From Pseudomonas sp. DY-1 (GTDB lineage Bacteria; Pseudomonadota; Gammaproteobacteria; Pseudomonadales; Pseudomonadaceae): a stretch of DNA of 64,000 nucleotides. The translations under genes and the position numbers were made by a program. The stretch's first letter is position 1, and each line of letters starts with the position of its first letter. The stretch covers positions 2,542,001 to 2,606,000 of the forward strand of contig NZ_CP032616.1 of the NCBI RefSeq assembly GCF_003626975.1, in the 5' to 3' direction. Under the pieces are notes generated by a model. It did no database searches. It was not told the DNA's origin and was given only the letters and a program-made list of their open reading frames with translations. This document shows positions 42,143 to 55,504 of the stretch, in pieces.

Positions 42143-43378
42143 TTATTCGCCCTGTCGGTTCGGGGCGTCTAGCTCGAACGCAGTGTGCAGTGCACGCACC
42201 GCCAGTTCGAGGTACTTCTCTTCGATGACCACGGACACCTTGATTTCCGAGGTAGAGATCATCTGGATGTTGATGGTTTCCTTGGCCAGGGCTTCGAACA
42301 TGCGGCTGGCTACGCCGGCATGGGAGCGCATGCCAACACCCACGATGGAGACCTTGGCAATCTTGGTGTCGCCGATCACTTCACGGGCGCCGAGTTCGCT
42401 GGCGGTCTGCTCCAGCACGCGCTGGGCGTTCTGATAGTCGTTGCGGTGCACAGTGAAGGTGAAGTCGGTGGTGTTATCGTGCGCCACGTTCTGCACGATC
42501 ATATCCACTTCGATATTTGCGGCACTGATCGGGCCCAGGATCTTGAAGGCCACGCCGGGGATGTCCGGCACGCCACGGATGGTCAGCTTGGCTTCGTCGC
42601 GATTGAAGGCGATGCCGGAGATGATCGGCTGTTCCATGGATTCCTCTTCATCAAGGGTAATGAGGGTGCCCGGACCCTCCTGGAAGCTGTGCAGCACGCG
42701 CAGCGGGACATTGTATTTGCCGGCGAACTCCACCGAGCGGATCTGCAGCACCTTGGAGCCGAGGCTGGCCATTTCCAGCATCTCTTCAAAGGTGATCTTG
42801 TCCAGGCGCTGGGCCTGGGGCACCACGCGCGGATCAGTGGTGTAGACGCCATCCACGTCGGTGTAGATCTGGCACTCGTCGGCCTTCAGGGCCGCTGCCA
42901 GGGCTACGCCGGTAGTGTCGGAACCGCCACGGCCGAGAGTGGTGATGTTGCCGTGCTCATCCACACCCTGGAAGCCCGCAACCACGACGACGCGACCTGC
43001 TTTGAGGTCGGCACGGATCTTCTGGTCGTCGATCTGCAGGATGCGCGCCTTGTTGTGGGCGCTGTCGGTAAGGATGCGCACCTGGTTACCGGTGTAGGAA
43101 ACCGCCGGCACGCCGCGCTTGATCAGCGCCATGGCCAGCAGGGCGATGGTCACCTGCTCGCCGGTGGAGACCATTACGTCCAATTCGCGCGGTACCGGCT
43201 GCTCGCTGATCTGTTTGGCCAGATCGATCAGACGGTTGGTTTCGCCGCTCATGGCGGAAACCACGACCACGATGTCATCGCCGCCTTCGCGGAACTTCTT
43301 CACCTTCTCGGCCACCTGCTCGATGCGCTCGACAGTGCCGACCGAGGTCCCCCCAAACTTCTGTACGATCAAAGCCAT
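42143..43378 (-). CDS. lysC: Aspartate kinase LysC
   Basis: A 411-residue aspartokinase, first enzyme of the aspartate family (lysine, threonine, methionine, diaminopimelate). N-terminal kinase domain with KFGGTSVG (residues 7-14), VVVVVSAMSGETNRLI and LGRGGSDTTGVALAAAL (about 150). C-terminal ACT regulatory domains start about residue 265 (FNRDEAKLTIRGVPDIPGVAFKILGPIS) and are sensitive to lysine/threonine in relatives. An internal ATG at codon 248 (MEQPIISGIAF) has its own ribosome binding site and could make a separate regulatory subunit. It follows alaS and precedes rsmA, as in P. aeruginosa. Confidence 0.96.
   Translation of the reverse strand: MALIVQKFGGTSVGTVERIEQVAEKVKKFREGGDDIVVVVSAMSGETNRLIDLAKQISEQPVPRELDVMVSTGEQVTIALLAMALIKRGVPAVSYTGNQVRILTDSAHNKARILQIDDQKIRADLKAGRVVVVAGFQGVDEHGNITTLGRGGSDTTGVALAAALKADECQIYTDVDGVYTTDPRVVPQAQRLDKITFEEMLEMASLGSKVLQIRSVEFAGKYNVPLRVLHSFQEGPGTLITLDEEESMEQPIISGIAFNRDEAKLTIRGVPDIPGVAFKILGPISAANIEVDMIVQNVAHDNTTDFTFTVHRNDYQNAQRVLEQTASELGAREVIGDTKIAKVSIVGVGMRSHAGVASRMFEALAKETINIQMISTSEIKVSVVIEEKYLELAVRALHTAFELDAPNRQGE
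42635..42649 (-). promoter_or_regulatory. Internal ribosome binding site and start in lysC
   Basis: AGAGGA lies four bases before an in-frame ATG (42637), at codon 248, exactly at the junction between kinase and ACT domains. The peptide from here would be about 164 residues. Corynebacterium and Bacillus lysC use an internal start at the equivalent place for a beta subunit. Confidence 0.4.
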
Positions 43379-43438
43379 TTCAAAAGCCGCCTAATCCCGT
43401 GAAGGGCGCCCATTAAACAATCAACGCAGAACACTGCC

Positions 43439-43480
43439 AAGGCCCGCCGGGCGTGGGGCGGACCGTTGGTGGCGGGCCTT
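43439..43480 (-). terminator. Hairpin at the end of alaS
   Basis: AAGGCCCGCC (43439-43448) pairs with GGCGGGCCTT (43471-43480). The alaS stop codon TAA lies at 43481-43479, inside the stem. Confidence 0.7.
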
Positions 43481-46103
43481 AGAGGCCCTGTTCGACGAAC
43501 GGTGCAGCCAGGGCCAGTGCCTGCTCAAGGGCCGCAGCGTCGGTACCGCCGCCACGCGCCATGTCAGGGCGGCCACCACCCTTGCCACCGACCGCCGCCG
43601 CGGCCTGCTTCATCAGATCGCCGGCTTTGAGTTGGCCGGTCAGGTCCTGGGTGACACCGGCGACCAGTGTCACCTTGCCCTCCAGCGCACTGCCGAGCAG
43701 GATCACCGCGCGGCCGAGCTTGTTCTTGAGTTGGTCGACCAGCGCCAAAAGCGCGTCGCCGTCCAGTCCGTCCAGGCGCGCCGCCAGGACCTTCACACCT
43801 TTGACGTCGATGGCCGAAGAAGCCAGATCGTCGCCGGCAGCACTGGCCGCCTTGGCTTTGAGCTGCTCCAGCTCTTTTTCCAGCTGACGGTTGCGCTCCA
43901 GCAAGGCGGACAGTTTGTCCAGCAGGTTGTCGCGACTGCCTTTCACCAGGCCCGCGGCTTCCTTGAGTTGTTCTTCGGCACCGTTGAGGTAGGCCAGGGC
44001 AGCAGCGCCAGTCACGGCTTCGATACGACGCACGCCAGCAGCCACACCGCCTTCGCTGGTGATCTTGAACAGGCCGATGTCGCCGGTACGGGATACGTGA
44101 GTACCACCGCAGAGCTCGACGGAGAAATCGCCACCCATGGTCAGTACGCGCACCTGATCGCCATACTTTTCACCAAACAGGGCCATGGCGCCTTTGGCCT
44201 TGGCAGTGTCGATGTCGGTCTCTTCGGTCTCGACTTCACTGTTCTTGCGGATTTCGGAGTTGACGATGTCTTCCAGAGCCTTCAGCTGCTCGGGCTTGAT
44301 AGCCTCGAAATGGCTGAAGTCGAAGCGCAGGCGCTGGCTGTCGACCAGCGAGCCCTTCTGCTGGACATGATCACCCAGCACCTGGCGCAGCGCAGCGTGC
44401 AGCAGGTGAGTAGCGGAGTGGTTGAGTGCAGTCGCCTGACGAACGGTGGCATCCACCTGAGCAGTGACGGCAGAACCGACGCGCAGGGCGCCATGGTCGA
44501 CCACGCCGTGGTGCAGGAAGGCGCCACCAGCCTTGGTGGTATCGCGCACGTCGAATCGCAGGCCGGCGGCGGCAATGAAACCGCAATCGCCCACCTGACC
44601 GCCGGACTCGGCATAGAACGGAGTGCGATCCAGGACCAGCACGCCCTCTTCGCCTTCGGCGAGCAGCTCGACTGCCTGGCCCTCCTTGAACAGGGCAACC
44701 ACCTTGGCGTCGCCATGAGTGCACACGTAACCGGTGAAATCGGTATCGGCGTCCACCTTGACCAGGGAGTTGTAATCCATGCCGAAGGCGCTGGAGGCGC
44801 GGGACATCTCGCGCTGTTTCTCCATCTCGCGCTCGAAGCCTTCCTCATCGAGGGTCAGGCCGCGCTCACGGGCGATGTCACCGGTCAGGTCCATGGGGAA
44901 GCCGTAGGTGTCGTACAGCTTGAACACCACATCACCCGGGATCACGGTGCCGGAAAGACCGGACAGGTCCTGTTCGAGGATGCGCAAGCCCTGCTCCAGG
45001 GTCTTGGCGAACTGCTCTTCCTCGGTCTTCAGCACGCGCTCGATATGCGCTTGCTGCTGCTTGAGCTCAGGGAAGGCTTCGCCCATCTCGCCCACCAGAG
45101 CTGCGACGATCTTGTGGAAGAAGGCTCCGGTGGCGCCCAGCTTGTTACCGTGACGGCAGGCGCGGCGAATGATGCGGCGCAGTACATAACCACGGCCTTC
45201 GTTGGAAGGCAGCACGCCGTCGGCGATGAGGAAGGAGCAGGAACGGATGTGGTCGGCCACGACTTTCAGCGAGGGCGCGTCATCGTTGGCGCAACCGATA
45301 GCTTCAGCGGAAGCCTTCAGCAGGCTCTGGAACAGGTCGATCTCGTAGTTCGAGTGCACGTGCTGCAGCACGGCGCTGATACGCTCCAGGCCCATGCCAG
45401 TATCCACGCTCGGCGCCGGCAGCGGGTGCATCACGCCGTCCGCGGTGCGGTTGAACTGCATGAACACGTTGTTCCAGATCTCGATGTAGCGGTCGCCGTC
45501 TTCTTCCGGGGAGCCGGGCGGGCCGCCCCAGATTTCCGGGCCGTGGTCGAAGAAGATCTCGGTGCACGGACCGCAAGGACCGGTGTCGCCCATGGCCCAG
45601 AAGTTATCGGAGGCGTAAGGGGCACCCTTGTTGTCGCCAATGCGCACCATGCGCTCTTCCGGCACACCGACTTCCTTGGTCCAGATTTCGTAGGCCTCGT
45701 CGTCACTGGCGTAGACGGTGACCCAGAGCTTGTCCTTCGGCAGCTTCAGCCAATTGTCGCCGGTGAGGAATTCCCACGCGTAGTGAATGGCGTCGCGCTT
45801 GAAATAGTCACCGAAGCTGAAGTTACCCAGCATTTCGAAGAAAGTATGGTGACGCGCGGTGTAGCCGACGTTTTCCAGGTCGTTGTGCTTGCCGCCGGCA
45901 CGTACGCATTTCTGGCTGGTGGTGGCACGGGTGTAGGCGCGCTTCTCCAGGCCAAGGAAGCAGTCCTTGAACTGGTTCATCCCCGCGTTAGTGAACAGCA
46001 GGGTCGGGTCGTTGCCCGGAATCAGGGAGCTGGAAGCGACACGGGTATGCCCCTTCTCTTCGAAGAAGCTCAGGAAGGCTTCACGGATTTCTGCGCTTTT
46101 CAT
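43479..46103 (-). CDS. alaS: Alanine-tRNA ligase AlaS
   Basis: An 874-residue class II tRNA synthetase, the standard length. Aminoacylation domain (1-460): start [20 protein letters not shown], motif 1 [15 protein letters not shown], motif 2 [17 protein letters not shown], motif 3 [12 protein letters not shown]. Editing domain (about 555-715) keeps the zinc set [12 protein letters not shown] and [10 protein letters not shown] that hydrolyses mischarged Ser/Gly-tRNA. A C-Ala domain follows to the end ([13 protein letters not shown]). The ATG at 46103 fits the E. coli and Pseudomonas starts; an earlier in-frame ATG is not supported. The sequence GCCGATATAATGCGG upstream suggests its promoter. 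Confidence 0.97.
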   Translation of the reverse strand: MKSAEIREAFLSFFEEKGHTRVASSSLIPGNDPTLLFTNAGMNQFKDCFLGLEKRAYTRATTSQKCVRAGGKHNDLENVGYTARHHTFFEMLGNFSFGDYFKRDAIHYAWEFLTGDNWLKLPKDKLWVTVYASDDEAYEIWTKEVGVPEERMVRIGDNKGAPYASDNFWAMGDTGPCGPCTEIFFDHGPEIWGGPPGSPEEDGDRYIEIWNNVFMQFNRTADGVMHPLPAPSVDTGMGLERISAVLQHVHSNYEIDLFQSLLKASAEAIGCANDDAPSLKVVADHIRSCSFLIADGVLPSNEGRGYVLRRIIRRACRHGNKLGATGAFFHKIVAALVGEMGEAFPELKQQQAHIERVLKTEEEQFAKTLEQGLRILEQDLSGLSGTVIPGDVVFKLYDTYGFPMDLTGDIARERGLTLDEEGFEREMEKQREMSRASSAFGMDYNSLVKVDADTDFTGYVCTHGDAKVVALFKEGQAVELLAEGEEGVLVLDRTPFYAESGGQVGDCGFIAAAGLRFDVRDTTKAGGAFLHHGVVDHGALRVGSAVTAQVDATVRQATALNHSATHLLHAALRQVLGDHVQQKGSLVDSQRLRFDFSHFEAIKPEQLKALEDIVNSEIRKNSEVETEETDIDTAKAKGAMALFGEKYGDQVRVLTMGGDFSVELCGGTHVSRTGDIGLFKITSEGGVAAGVRRIEAVTGAAALAYLNGAEEQLKEAAGLVKGSRDNLLDKLSALLERNRQLEKELEQLKAKAASAAGDDLASSAIDVKGVKVLAARLDGLDGDALLALVDQLKNKLGRAVILLGSALEGKVTLVAGVTQDLTGQLKAGDLMKQAAAAVGGKGGGRPDMARGGGTDAAALEQALALAAPFVEQGL

Positions 46104-46294
46104 AGGTTCTTCCACGGAAACTGCGGCCACGACGGCGGGTGCTAATCGTTATCGGCGAAGGGCGGCAAGCGGAAATCGGCGAAAAAGCAGCAGGTTCTCA
46201 AGAATATCCCGGCATTTAACGCCTGTTTCCCACATTGCGCGCGAAACTCGAAGCCGTCTGGCGACGGGCATACGAATCACCGGCAAAGGGCCGC

Positions 46295-46300
46295 ATTATA
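46295..46300 (-). promoter_or_regulatory. Candidate -10 of the alaS promoter
   Basis: TATAAT on the minus strand, 192 bases before the alaS start. No good -35 (TTGACA) at 16-18 bases. The intergenic region is flanked by a weak ltaE hairpin (GATGGCG/CGCCATC, 46339-46364). Confidence 0.45.
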
Positions 46301-46367
46301 TCGGCCCTGCGCCAGCGGGATAGTCTCTTTGTGCGATAGATGGCGGCTATTTATGCGCGCCATCCGA

Positions 46368-47372
46368 TCAGCCTTGCCGGAAAGTGGCAAAAGCCTCGAT
46401 CACACGGGGAACATCGGCGGCTTGCACGTCCAGATGAGTCACCAGACGCAAGCGCGCGGCAGGGCTGACGCGAATGCCGCGAGCAGCGAGGAAGTCGCCC
46501 AGGGCGCGTGCCTGATCACCGATCTGCACGTAGACCATGTTGGTTTGCACCGGCTCGATGCTGTAACCCAGATCACGCAGGCCCGCCCCCAAGCGCTCAG
46601 CATTGGCGTGATCTTCCGCCAGACGTTCCACCTGCTGATCCAGTGCATAAATACCGGCCGCTGCCAGCAGACCGGCCTGGCGCATGCCACCACCAACCAT
46701 CTTGCGCAGGCGTCGAGCCTTGGCGATCAGCGCCGCGCCACCACAGAGCACCGAACCCACCGGTGCCCCGAGGCCCTTGGACAGGCAAACGGATACCGAG
46801 TCGAAGTGCTGGGTAATCTCGCGGGCGTCCACTCCCAGCTTCACCGCAGCGTTGTACAACCGGGCGCCGTCCAGATGCAGGCCCAGACCACGACGACGAG
46901 TCAACTCGCGGGCAGCGGCCAGGTAATCAAGTGGCAGCACCTTGCCTTGCATGGTGTTTTCCAGCGCCAGCAGGCGGGTGCGTGCGAAGTGGAAATCGTC
47001 CTGCTTGATGGCAGCTTCGACCCTGGAGAGGTCCAGGCTGCCGTCAGCCTCGCCGTCGATGGGCTGGGGCTGGATAGAACCCAATACGGCGGCGCCACCG
47101 CCTTCGTACTTATAGGTATGCGCCTGCTGGCCGACGATGTACTCGTCGCCGCGCTCGCAATGGGCCATCAGGCCCAGCAAGTTGCTCATGGTTCCCGTCG
47201 GCACGAAGAGCGCTGCTTCGAAGCCCAGGCGTTCGGCCAGCGTAGCTTCCAGGCGGTTGACAGTCGGGTCTTCGCCATAGACGTCGTCGCCCAGTTCGGC
47301 ACGCTGCATGGCCTCGCGCATCCCGGGCGTGGGTTGGGTGACGGTGTCGCTACGCAGATCGATCAGGCTCAT
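46368..47372 (-). CDS. ltaE: Low-specificity L-threonine aldolase
   Basis: A 334-residue PLP enzyme of the beta-eliminating lyase/aldolase family, cleaving L-threonine or L-allo-threonine to glycine and acetaldehyde. The PLP lysine is in [16 protein letters not shown] (about residue 197). [17 protein letters not shown] and [17 protein letters not shown] are the family N-terminal signatures, and THLDV is near the end. The gene is upstream of alaS on the same strand with a 264-base gap, so independent transcription is likely. A tetranucleotide repeat lies 66-85 bases upstream of its start. Confidence 0.92.
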   Translation of the reverse strand: MSLIDLRSDTVTQPTPGMREAMQRAELGDDVYGEDPTVNRLEATLAERLGFEAALFVPTGTMSNLLGLMAHCERGDEYIVGQQAHTYKYEGGGAAVLGSIQPQPIDGEADGSLDLSRVEAAIKQDDFHFARTRLLALENTMQGKVLPLDYLAAARELTRRRGLGLHLDGARLYNAAVKLGVDAREITQHFDSVSVCLSKGLGAPVGSVLCGGAALIAKARRLRKMVGGGMRQAGLLAAAGIYALDQQVERLAEDHANAERLGAGLRDLGYSIEPVQTNMVYVQIGDQARALGDFLAARGIRVSPAARLRLVTHLDVQAADVPRVIEAFATFRQG

Positions 47373-47437
47373 GCCGGGCTCCTTGGATGGGCGAAGGACC
47401 CGATCCTAAATGCCGGCACCAGGCGGGTACAGGTACA

Positions 47438-47457
47438 GAAAGAAAGAAAGAAAGAAA
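47438..47457. repeat. Five-copy GAAA tetranucleotide repeat
   Basis: Five perfect GAAA units in the region upstream of ltaE, between it and the end of astE. Such repeats can change length by slippage and alter promoter spacing. Confidence 0.9.
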
Positions 47458-47507
47458 GGCGCAGCACCTGTTCACGAACCGACGCGCAGCAGATCGTGGA
47501 CAGGTTC

Positions 47508-48506
47508 TCAGACGTCGGCCGGAACTATCAGGATGCCGGCACGCAGGCCGTTCTTCACCTTGGGATTGGGGAAGATGATTCGCGCCCCCTGCTCTTCCAC
47601 CACCCAGCGGGTACCGGCGATGTCTTCAGCCAGCAGGTAACCGACGGGTAGCTCGCTGAAGTTCTCGATATCCGGCGCAAGGTGCAGGCGGAAGGACTCG
47701 CTGTGCTTGATGATCTCGCGCGATACCGAGAACAGTTGCAGGCCGTCCAGGCTTTCACCATCAGCCTCTGGCTCGCACCCTTCGATCAGCCCATGCAGAC
47801 GCGCCTCGAGCCGGTCGAGGTTGACCTCCTCGTTGCTGCCGAACGGACGTGCCTTGCCCAGTTCCAGGGTAAAGGCCTCGGCATCCAGTCGCGCGTACGT
47901 GTAGGAGCTGAAGGTGATGCCAGTCTTGTTCTGCAGCAGCACGGCGTCGATGCCGGCAGCGCGCAGGCGCGCCAGTTCCCTGCGCGAATGCTCGCGACCT
48001 TCGACATAGGGGTAGAGGGCGAACTGTTCAATCTTCGACCCACGAATGGCGGTATGCAGGTCGTAATGCAGGCGCAAGCGGTCGGGCTTGCTGAAGAAGG
48101 CAGCCGCGTAGCGCTCCAGCTCCCCGGCGCGCATGGCTTCGAAACCACTGGATTCGGCGTGCCGACCGTTGAACAGACGGTTGATGTCCTGCTCGACGAA
48201 GCGTTCGCCACGACGAATGGCTTCAGGGTTGCCCAGCAGGAAGAGAATGCGTGTACGCGGCTTCAACTGGCCGCGTGCGATGGCCTGGACCAGGCGGTCC
48301 AGCAATTCGATCGGAGCGGTCTCATTACCATGCACCCCGGCCGAAAGCAGCAGGTCGAGCCCACTGTCTTCGGCGGCCGGCGGGGTGACGTCCAGCGCCC
48401 CCTCCCCAAGCCAGTGCAGACGCACGCCCCCGGATGTCAGCTGGATCTTCTCGGTCGGCTCTCGGCCGGCGAGGGTCAGTTCGAGCAGTTTTCCGAGGGC
48501 TAGCAT
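47508..48506 (-). CDS. astE: Succinylglutamate desuccinylase AstE (AruE)
   Basis: A 332-residue zinc carboxypeptidase-like (M14/AstE) enzyme for the last step of the arginine succinyltransferase pathway: N-succinylglutamate to glutamate plus succinate. The zinc ligands are in [15 protein letters not shown] (His and Glu, about residue 63-66) and [12 protein letters not shown] (His, about 157); the catalytic Glu is probably in [12 protein letters not shown] (about 222). It is the last gene of the aru operon, nine bases after the small His/Asp-rich gene. Confidence 0.95.
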   Translation of the reverse strand: MLALGKLLELTLAGREPTEKIQLTSGGVRLHWLGEGALDVTPPAAEDSGLDLLLSAGVHGNETAPIELLDRLVQAIARGQLKPRTRILFLLGNPEAIRRGERFVEQDINRLFNGRHAESSGFEAMRAGELERYAAAFFSKPDRLRLHYDLHTAIRGSKIEQFALYPYVEGREHSRRELARLRAAGIDAVLLQNKTGITFSSYTYARLDAEAFTLELGKARPFGSNEEVNLDRLEARLHGLIEGCEPEADGESLDGLQLFSVSREIIKHSESFRLHLAPDIENFSELPVGYLLAEDIAGTRWVVEEQGARIIFPNPKVKNGLRAGILIVPADV

Positions 48507-48515
48507 CCTGTTACC

Positions 48516-48800
48516 TCAATCGTGATCGCAGTCGGGACCATGTACATGGTCATCATCGTCGGCGTCGGCCGGTTCCATTTCCAGTTGCAGGCTGACCAGA
48601 TTGGTGGCCAGCGGGCGCAGCAGCAGGTTGGCGTACTCGGTGTCGCCCTCCTCCACGTCCACGCCAATCAGCAGCTGGCCATTGCCGGCCTGCTGGATCC
48701 AGACTTCCTTGCCCTGCCAGACGACGGCGAAGCGGGTGCAAGAAGTTTCGAGCTGGGTGCCGTCGGTATCTTCGAGGATGAGTTGCAGGGCGTCGGACAT
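48516..48800 (-). CDS. Small His/Asp-rich protein of the aru operon
   Basis: A 94-residue protein of unknown function, conserved between aruB and astE in pseudomonads and sometimes labelled 'topoisomerase II' in error. The body is a beta-rich LQLILEDTDGTQLETSCTRFAVVWQGKEVWIQQ domain. The tail is a dense acidic-His stretch (ADADDDDHVHGPDCDHD, with three His, one Cys and several Asp). That tail looks metal-binding and could supply zinc to the downstream AstE, a zinc enzyme, which is only inference. It is ten bases after aruB and nine before astE, firmly inside the operon. Confidence 0.85.
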   Translation of the reverse strand: MSDALQLILEDTDGTQLETSCTRFAVVWQGKEVWIQQAGNGQLLIGVDVEEGDTEYANLLLRPLATNLVSLQLEMEPADADDDDHVHGPDCDHD

Positions 48801-48810
48801 TTCAGGTTTC

Positions 48811-51617
<2,807 letters not shown>

Positions 51618-52640
51618 TTAAACGGACTCCTTGGCCGACAGCGGAACAGCGCGAACCGAGGCACCGGCCGAGAGCTTCAGGCGCTTGGCCGTCAGTGCGT
51701 CGACCACTAGCGTTCCCGAGGCCAGGCGGGCCGGTGCAGCGGTGATGCGGCAGTCTTCGCGCTTGCGGTTATGGATCAGGAAAGGCGTAGCGTCATCACC
51801 TGGCGTACCGACGGCCAGCACCAGGCTCTGGCTGTCGCGCACAGCGCGAATCTTCGACGTTTGGCACTCGATGGCGGGACCGGCATCGAAGATGTCGACG
51901 TAGCCCTGGTAGCTGAAGCCCTCGCCCTTGAGCATGGCCAGCGCCGGCTCGGTGTCGGTGTGCACACGACCGATGATGTTGCGCGCTGCCTCGGAGAGGA
52001 AGCAGGTATACAGCGGGAAGCGGGGCATCAGTTCGGCGATGAAGGCCTTGTTGCCGACGCCGGTGAGGTAGTCGGCGCGGGAGAATTCCATCTTGAAGAA
52101 GTGCCGTCCGAGGCTTTCCCAGAACGGGGAAACGCCGTGTTCGTCGGACATACCGCGCATCTCGGCGATCACCTTGTCACCGAACAGCTCCGGGAATTCG
52201 GCGATGAACAGGAAGCGCGCCTTGGACAGCAACCGACCGTTCAGGCCGCTGCGGTGACCGGCATGGAGGAACAGCGAGCACAGCTCGGAGTTGCCGGTCA
52301 GGTCGTTGGCCAGGAACAGGGTGGGAATCTGCCGGTGGATGTGCAGTTCCTGCGAGGCGCTGACGGTCAGGCCGACCCGGTAGTTGTACCAGGGCTCGCG
52401 CAGACCCACGGCGCCTGCCACGGCGGAAATGCCAATGACGGTGCCATCGTCGTCCTCGAGAACGAACAGGTAGTCCGCGTCGGCACGCTCGGCCTCTCCA
52501 CGGAAAGCCTTCTCCGCCCAGCCGACGCGATGCGCCAGGCGCTCCTCATTGGCCGGCAGCGTGGTCAGGCCTGCGCCGGTGCTGCGCGCCAGGTCGATCA
52601 GGGCCGGTAAGTCGGCGCTGCGTACGGGACGAACGATCAT
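51618..52640 (-). CDS. aruG: Arginine/ornithine N-succinyltransferase, second subunit AruG
   Basis: A 340-residue GNAT-like acyltransferase subunit. With AruF it transfers succinyl from succinyl-CoA to the alpha-amino group of arginine or ornithine, the first committed step. MIVRPVRSADLPALIDLARSTGAGLTTLP at the start and HGVSPFWESLGRHFFKMEFSRADYLTG (about 175-202) are shared with AruF. The ATG at 52640 is favoured over one 75 bases earlier because alignment with AruF begins here. A repeat-rich gap of 114 bases separates it from aruF. Confidence 0.94.
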   Translation of the reverse strand: MIVRPVRSADLPALIDLARSTGAGLTTLPANEERLAHRVGWAEKAFRGEAERADADYLFVLEDDDGTVIGISAVAGAVGLREPWYNYRVGLTVSASQELHIHRQIPTLFLANDLTGNSELCSLFLHAGHRSGLNGRLLSKARFLFIAEFPELFGDKVIAEMRGMSDEHGVSPFWESLGRHFFKMEFSRADYLTGVGNKAFIAELMPRFPLYTCFLSEAARNIIGRVHTDTEPALAMLKGEGFSYQGYVDIFDAGPAIECQTSKIRAVRDSQSLVLAVGTPGDDATPFLIHNRKREDCRITAAPARLASGTLVVDALTAKRLKLSAGASVRAVPLSAKESV

Positions 52641-52664
52641 AGTGCCTCCAGAAATTGCGCCCCC

Positions 52665-52746
52665 TTCCGTCCGGGAAGGGAGCCAGGGAGAGAGCAGTGC
52701 CCTCATCCGGCCCAACCAGGGCCACCTCCTCCCGGCGGAAGGAGGG
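52665..52746. repeat. Palindromic insert between aruF and aruG
   Basis: CCCCTTCCGTCCGGGAAGGGAG near the left and a related CCTCCTCCCGGCGGAAGGAGG near the right, with a 40-base centre, occupy most of the aruF-aruG gap. Both arms are self-complementary hairpins. Other aru genes are joined by short or overlapping gaps, so this is out of place. Confidence 0.6.
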
Positions 52747-52754
52747 TCAAAGAC

Positions 52755-53771
52755 TCAAACCGCAATCAGGCGGACGCTGGCGCCTTCGCCAACACCCAGC
52801 GCTTCGGCCGCTTCCTCGCCCAACACCACCGGCTTGCCGGGAACCCAGTCGAGCTCGGCGACGATCGCGCGAAAATCCTGCAGCTGGCCATTGCAAACCA
52901 GGTACTGGCGACCGCCCTTGCCCTGGTCGCCAAGCTTCACCGGAACCATGCGGCTCTGGGCGATCGAACGGATACTCGAGGTTCGGGCATGGAGGGTCGG
53001 ACCGCCGTCGAAAATGTCGATGTAGTTGTCGGTCTCGAAGCCTTCGCGCATCAGGATGTCGAATGTAATCTGCGCACGTGGGTGCACCTGGCCCATGGAT
53101 TCCTGGGCTTCATCCGGCAACAGCGGCACATAGATCGGGTAGTGCGGCATCAGCTCGGCAAGGAAAGTGCGGCTCTTCAGGCCCGACAGGCGTTCGGCCT
53201 CGGTGTAATTGAGGTCGAAGAAGTTGCGCCCCACAGCGTCCCAGAACGGCGACTCGCCGTGCTCATCGCTGTAACCCACGATTTCCACCACCACGGCATC
53301 GGCGAAGCGCTCCGGGTTGCTCGCCATGAACAGCAAGCGGCCACGCGAATTGAGTTCAGCAACGGAGGTGTTCACCAGGTCGCGTTCGACGTAGAAGCTG
53401 GTCAACAGGCTGTTGCCGGTGAGGTCGTGGCAGAGCGACAGGACGTGGATCTTGTTGTGGATCGAAAGCGAGCGAGAAGCGTGGACGAAGGTCTCGTTAC
53501 GGAAGCTGTAGAAGGGCTCGGAGAAACCGGCCGAGGCAACGATCGCCGAGCAACCGGCGAGACGGCCGGTCTTGCTGTCTTCCAGGACGAAGAAATAGCT
53601 CTCCTCGCCATTGAAGCTCACTTCGGCGGCGAAAGACGCCTCGGACGCGGCAATCTTCTCGCCCAGCACTTCGGCGTCATCCGGCAACGAAGTGACACCC
53701 ACGGGGCTATCCGCGGCCAGGCGCTGAACTTCAGCGAGATCGGCCATTTGCGCGGGGCGCATCACCAACAT
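52755..53771 (-). CDS. aruF: Arginine/ornithine N-succinyltransferase, first subunit AruF
   Basis: A 338-residue paralogue of AruG (AstA family); the two form the heteromeric succinyltransferase of Pseudomonas, where E. coli has one AstA. MLVMRPAQMADLAEVQRLAADSPVGVTSLP and HGESPFWDAVGRNFFDLNYTEAERLSG align with AruG. The start at 53771 is chosen by alignment; an upstream in-frame ATG would extend into the gap to aruC. It follows aruC after 153 bases, so an internal promoter is possible. Confidence 0.94.
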   Translation of the reverse strand: MLVMRPAQMADLAEVQRLAADSPVGVTSLPDDAEVLGEKIAASEASFAAEVSFNGEESYFFVLEDSKTGRLAGCSAIVASAGFSEPFYSFRNETFVHASRSLSIHNKIHVLSLCHDLTGNSLLTSFYVERDLVNTSVAELNSRGRLLFMASNPERFADAVVVEIVGYSDEHGESPFWDAVGRNFFDLNYTEAERLSGLKSRTFLAELMPHYPIYVPLLPDEAQESMGQVHPRAQITFDILMREGFETDNYIDIFDGGPTLHARTSSIRSIAQSRMVPVKLGDQGKGGRQYLVCNGQLQDFRAIVAELDWVPGKPVVLGEEAAEALGVGEGASVRLIAV

Positions 53772-53924
53772 GGGGGTCACTCCTTTTCTTGTTGAAGACT
53801 CCGAACGAACCAGTGGTTCCATCCAGAGAAAAGACGGGCCCCTATGGCCCGCACTCACACATGAATCTGTTCCATCCCTGGGATCGCAGCGCAGCGCTTT
53901 CCCTGCACTGCGTCCAGCAGAGAC

Positions 53925-55229
<1,305 letters not shown>

Positions 55230-55254
55230 TTACAGCGCCAACCCCGCTAAAACC

Positions 55255-55275
55255 GGCGCTTATGGAAATGCGACA
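55255..55275 (-). promoter_or_regulatory. Second ArgR-type half-site upstream of aruC
   Basis: TGTCGC-N8-AA again, 51 bases (about five helical turns) from the first and 110-130 bases upstream of aruC. A weaker TGGCGC between the two could be a third half-site. Confidence 0.6.
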
Positions 55276-55388
55276 GAAAGCGTCGGGAAGGCGCAGTTTA
55301 AACGCTGATCGCCACTGCTACGCACCCGACGGGAAAATTTCTCCACGGGGTGACTGGTGGGTATTGAGCAAAGGATCGCAGGAGGAAT

Positions 55389-55486
55389 TGTGGGAGCGAA
55401 TTCATTCGCGAAATGACCGCGACACATGCGCCGCCACTTCATGAGCAGGACTGTGTCCTGCAATCGCGAATGAATTCGCTCCCACA
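55389..55486. repeat. REP pair between aruC and argR
   Basis: Arms 'tgtgggagcgaattcattcg' with cgaa and 'tcgcgaatgaattcgctccc' with aca, flanking about 50 bases that contain a small hairpin (AGGACTGTGTCCT). It lies in the gap after argR and separates the aot-argR transcript from aru. The same arm occurs at 16425. Confidence 0.9.
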
Positions 55487-55504
55487 ACGGAAGGAATTGC
55501 TTTC

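Noticed and set aside
48516..48800. Label 'topoisomerase II' for the small aru operon protein
   Set aside because: The protein is 94 residues with no topoisomerase motifs; the name appears to be a transferred error.
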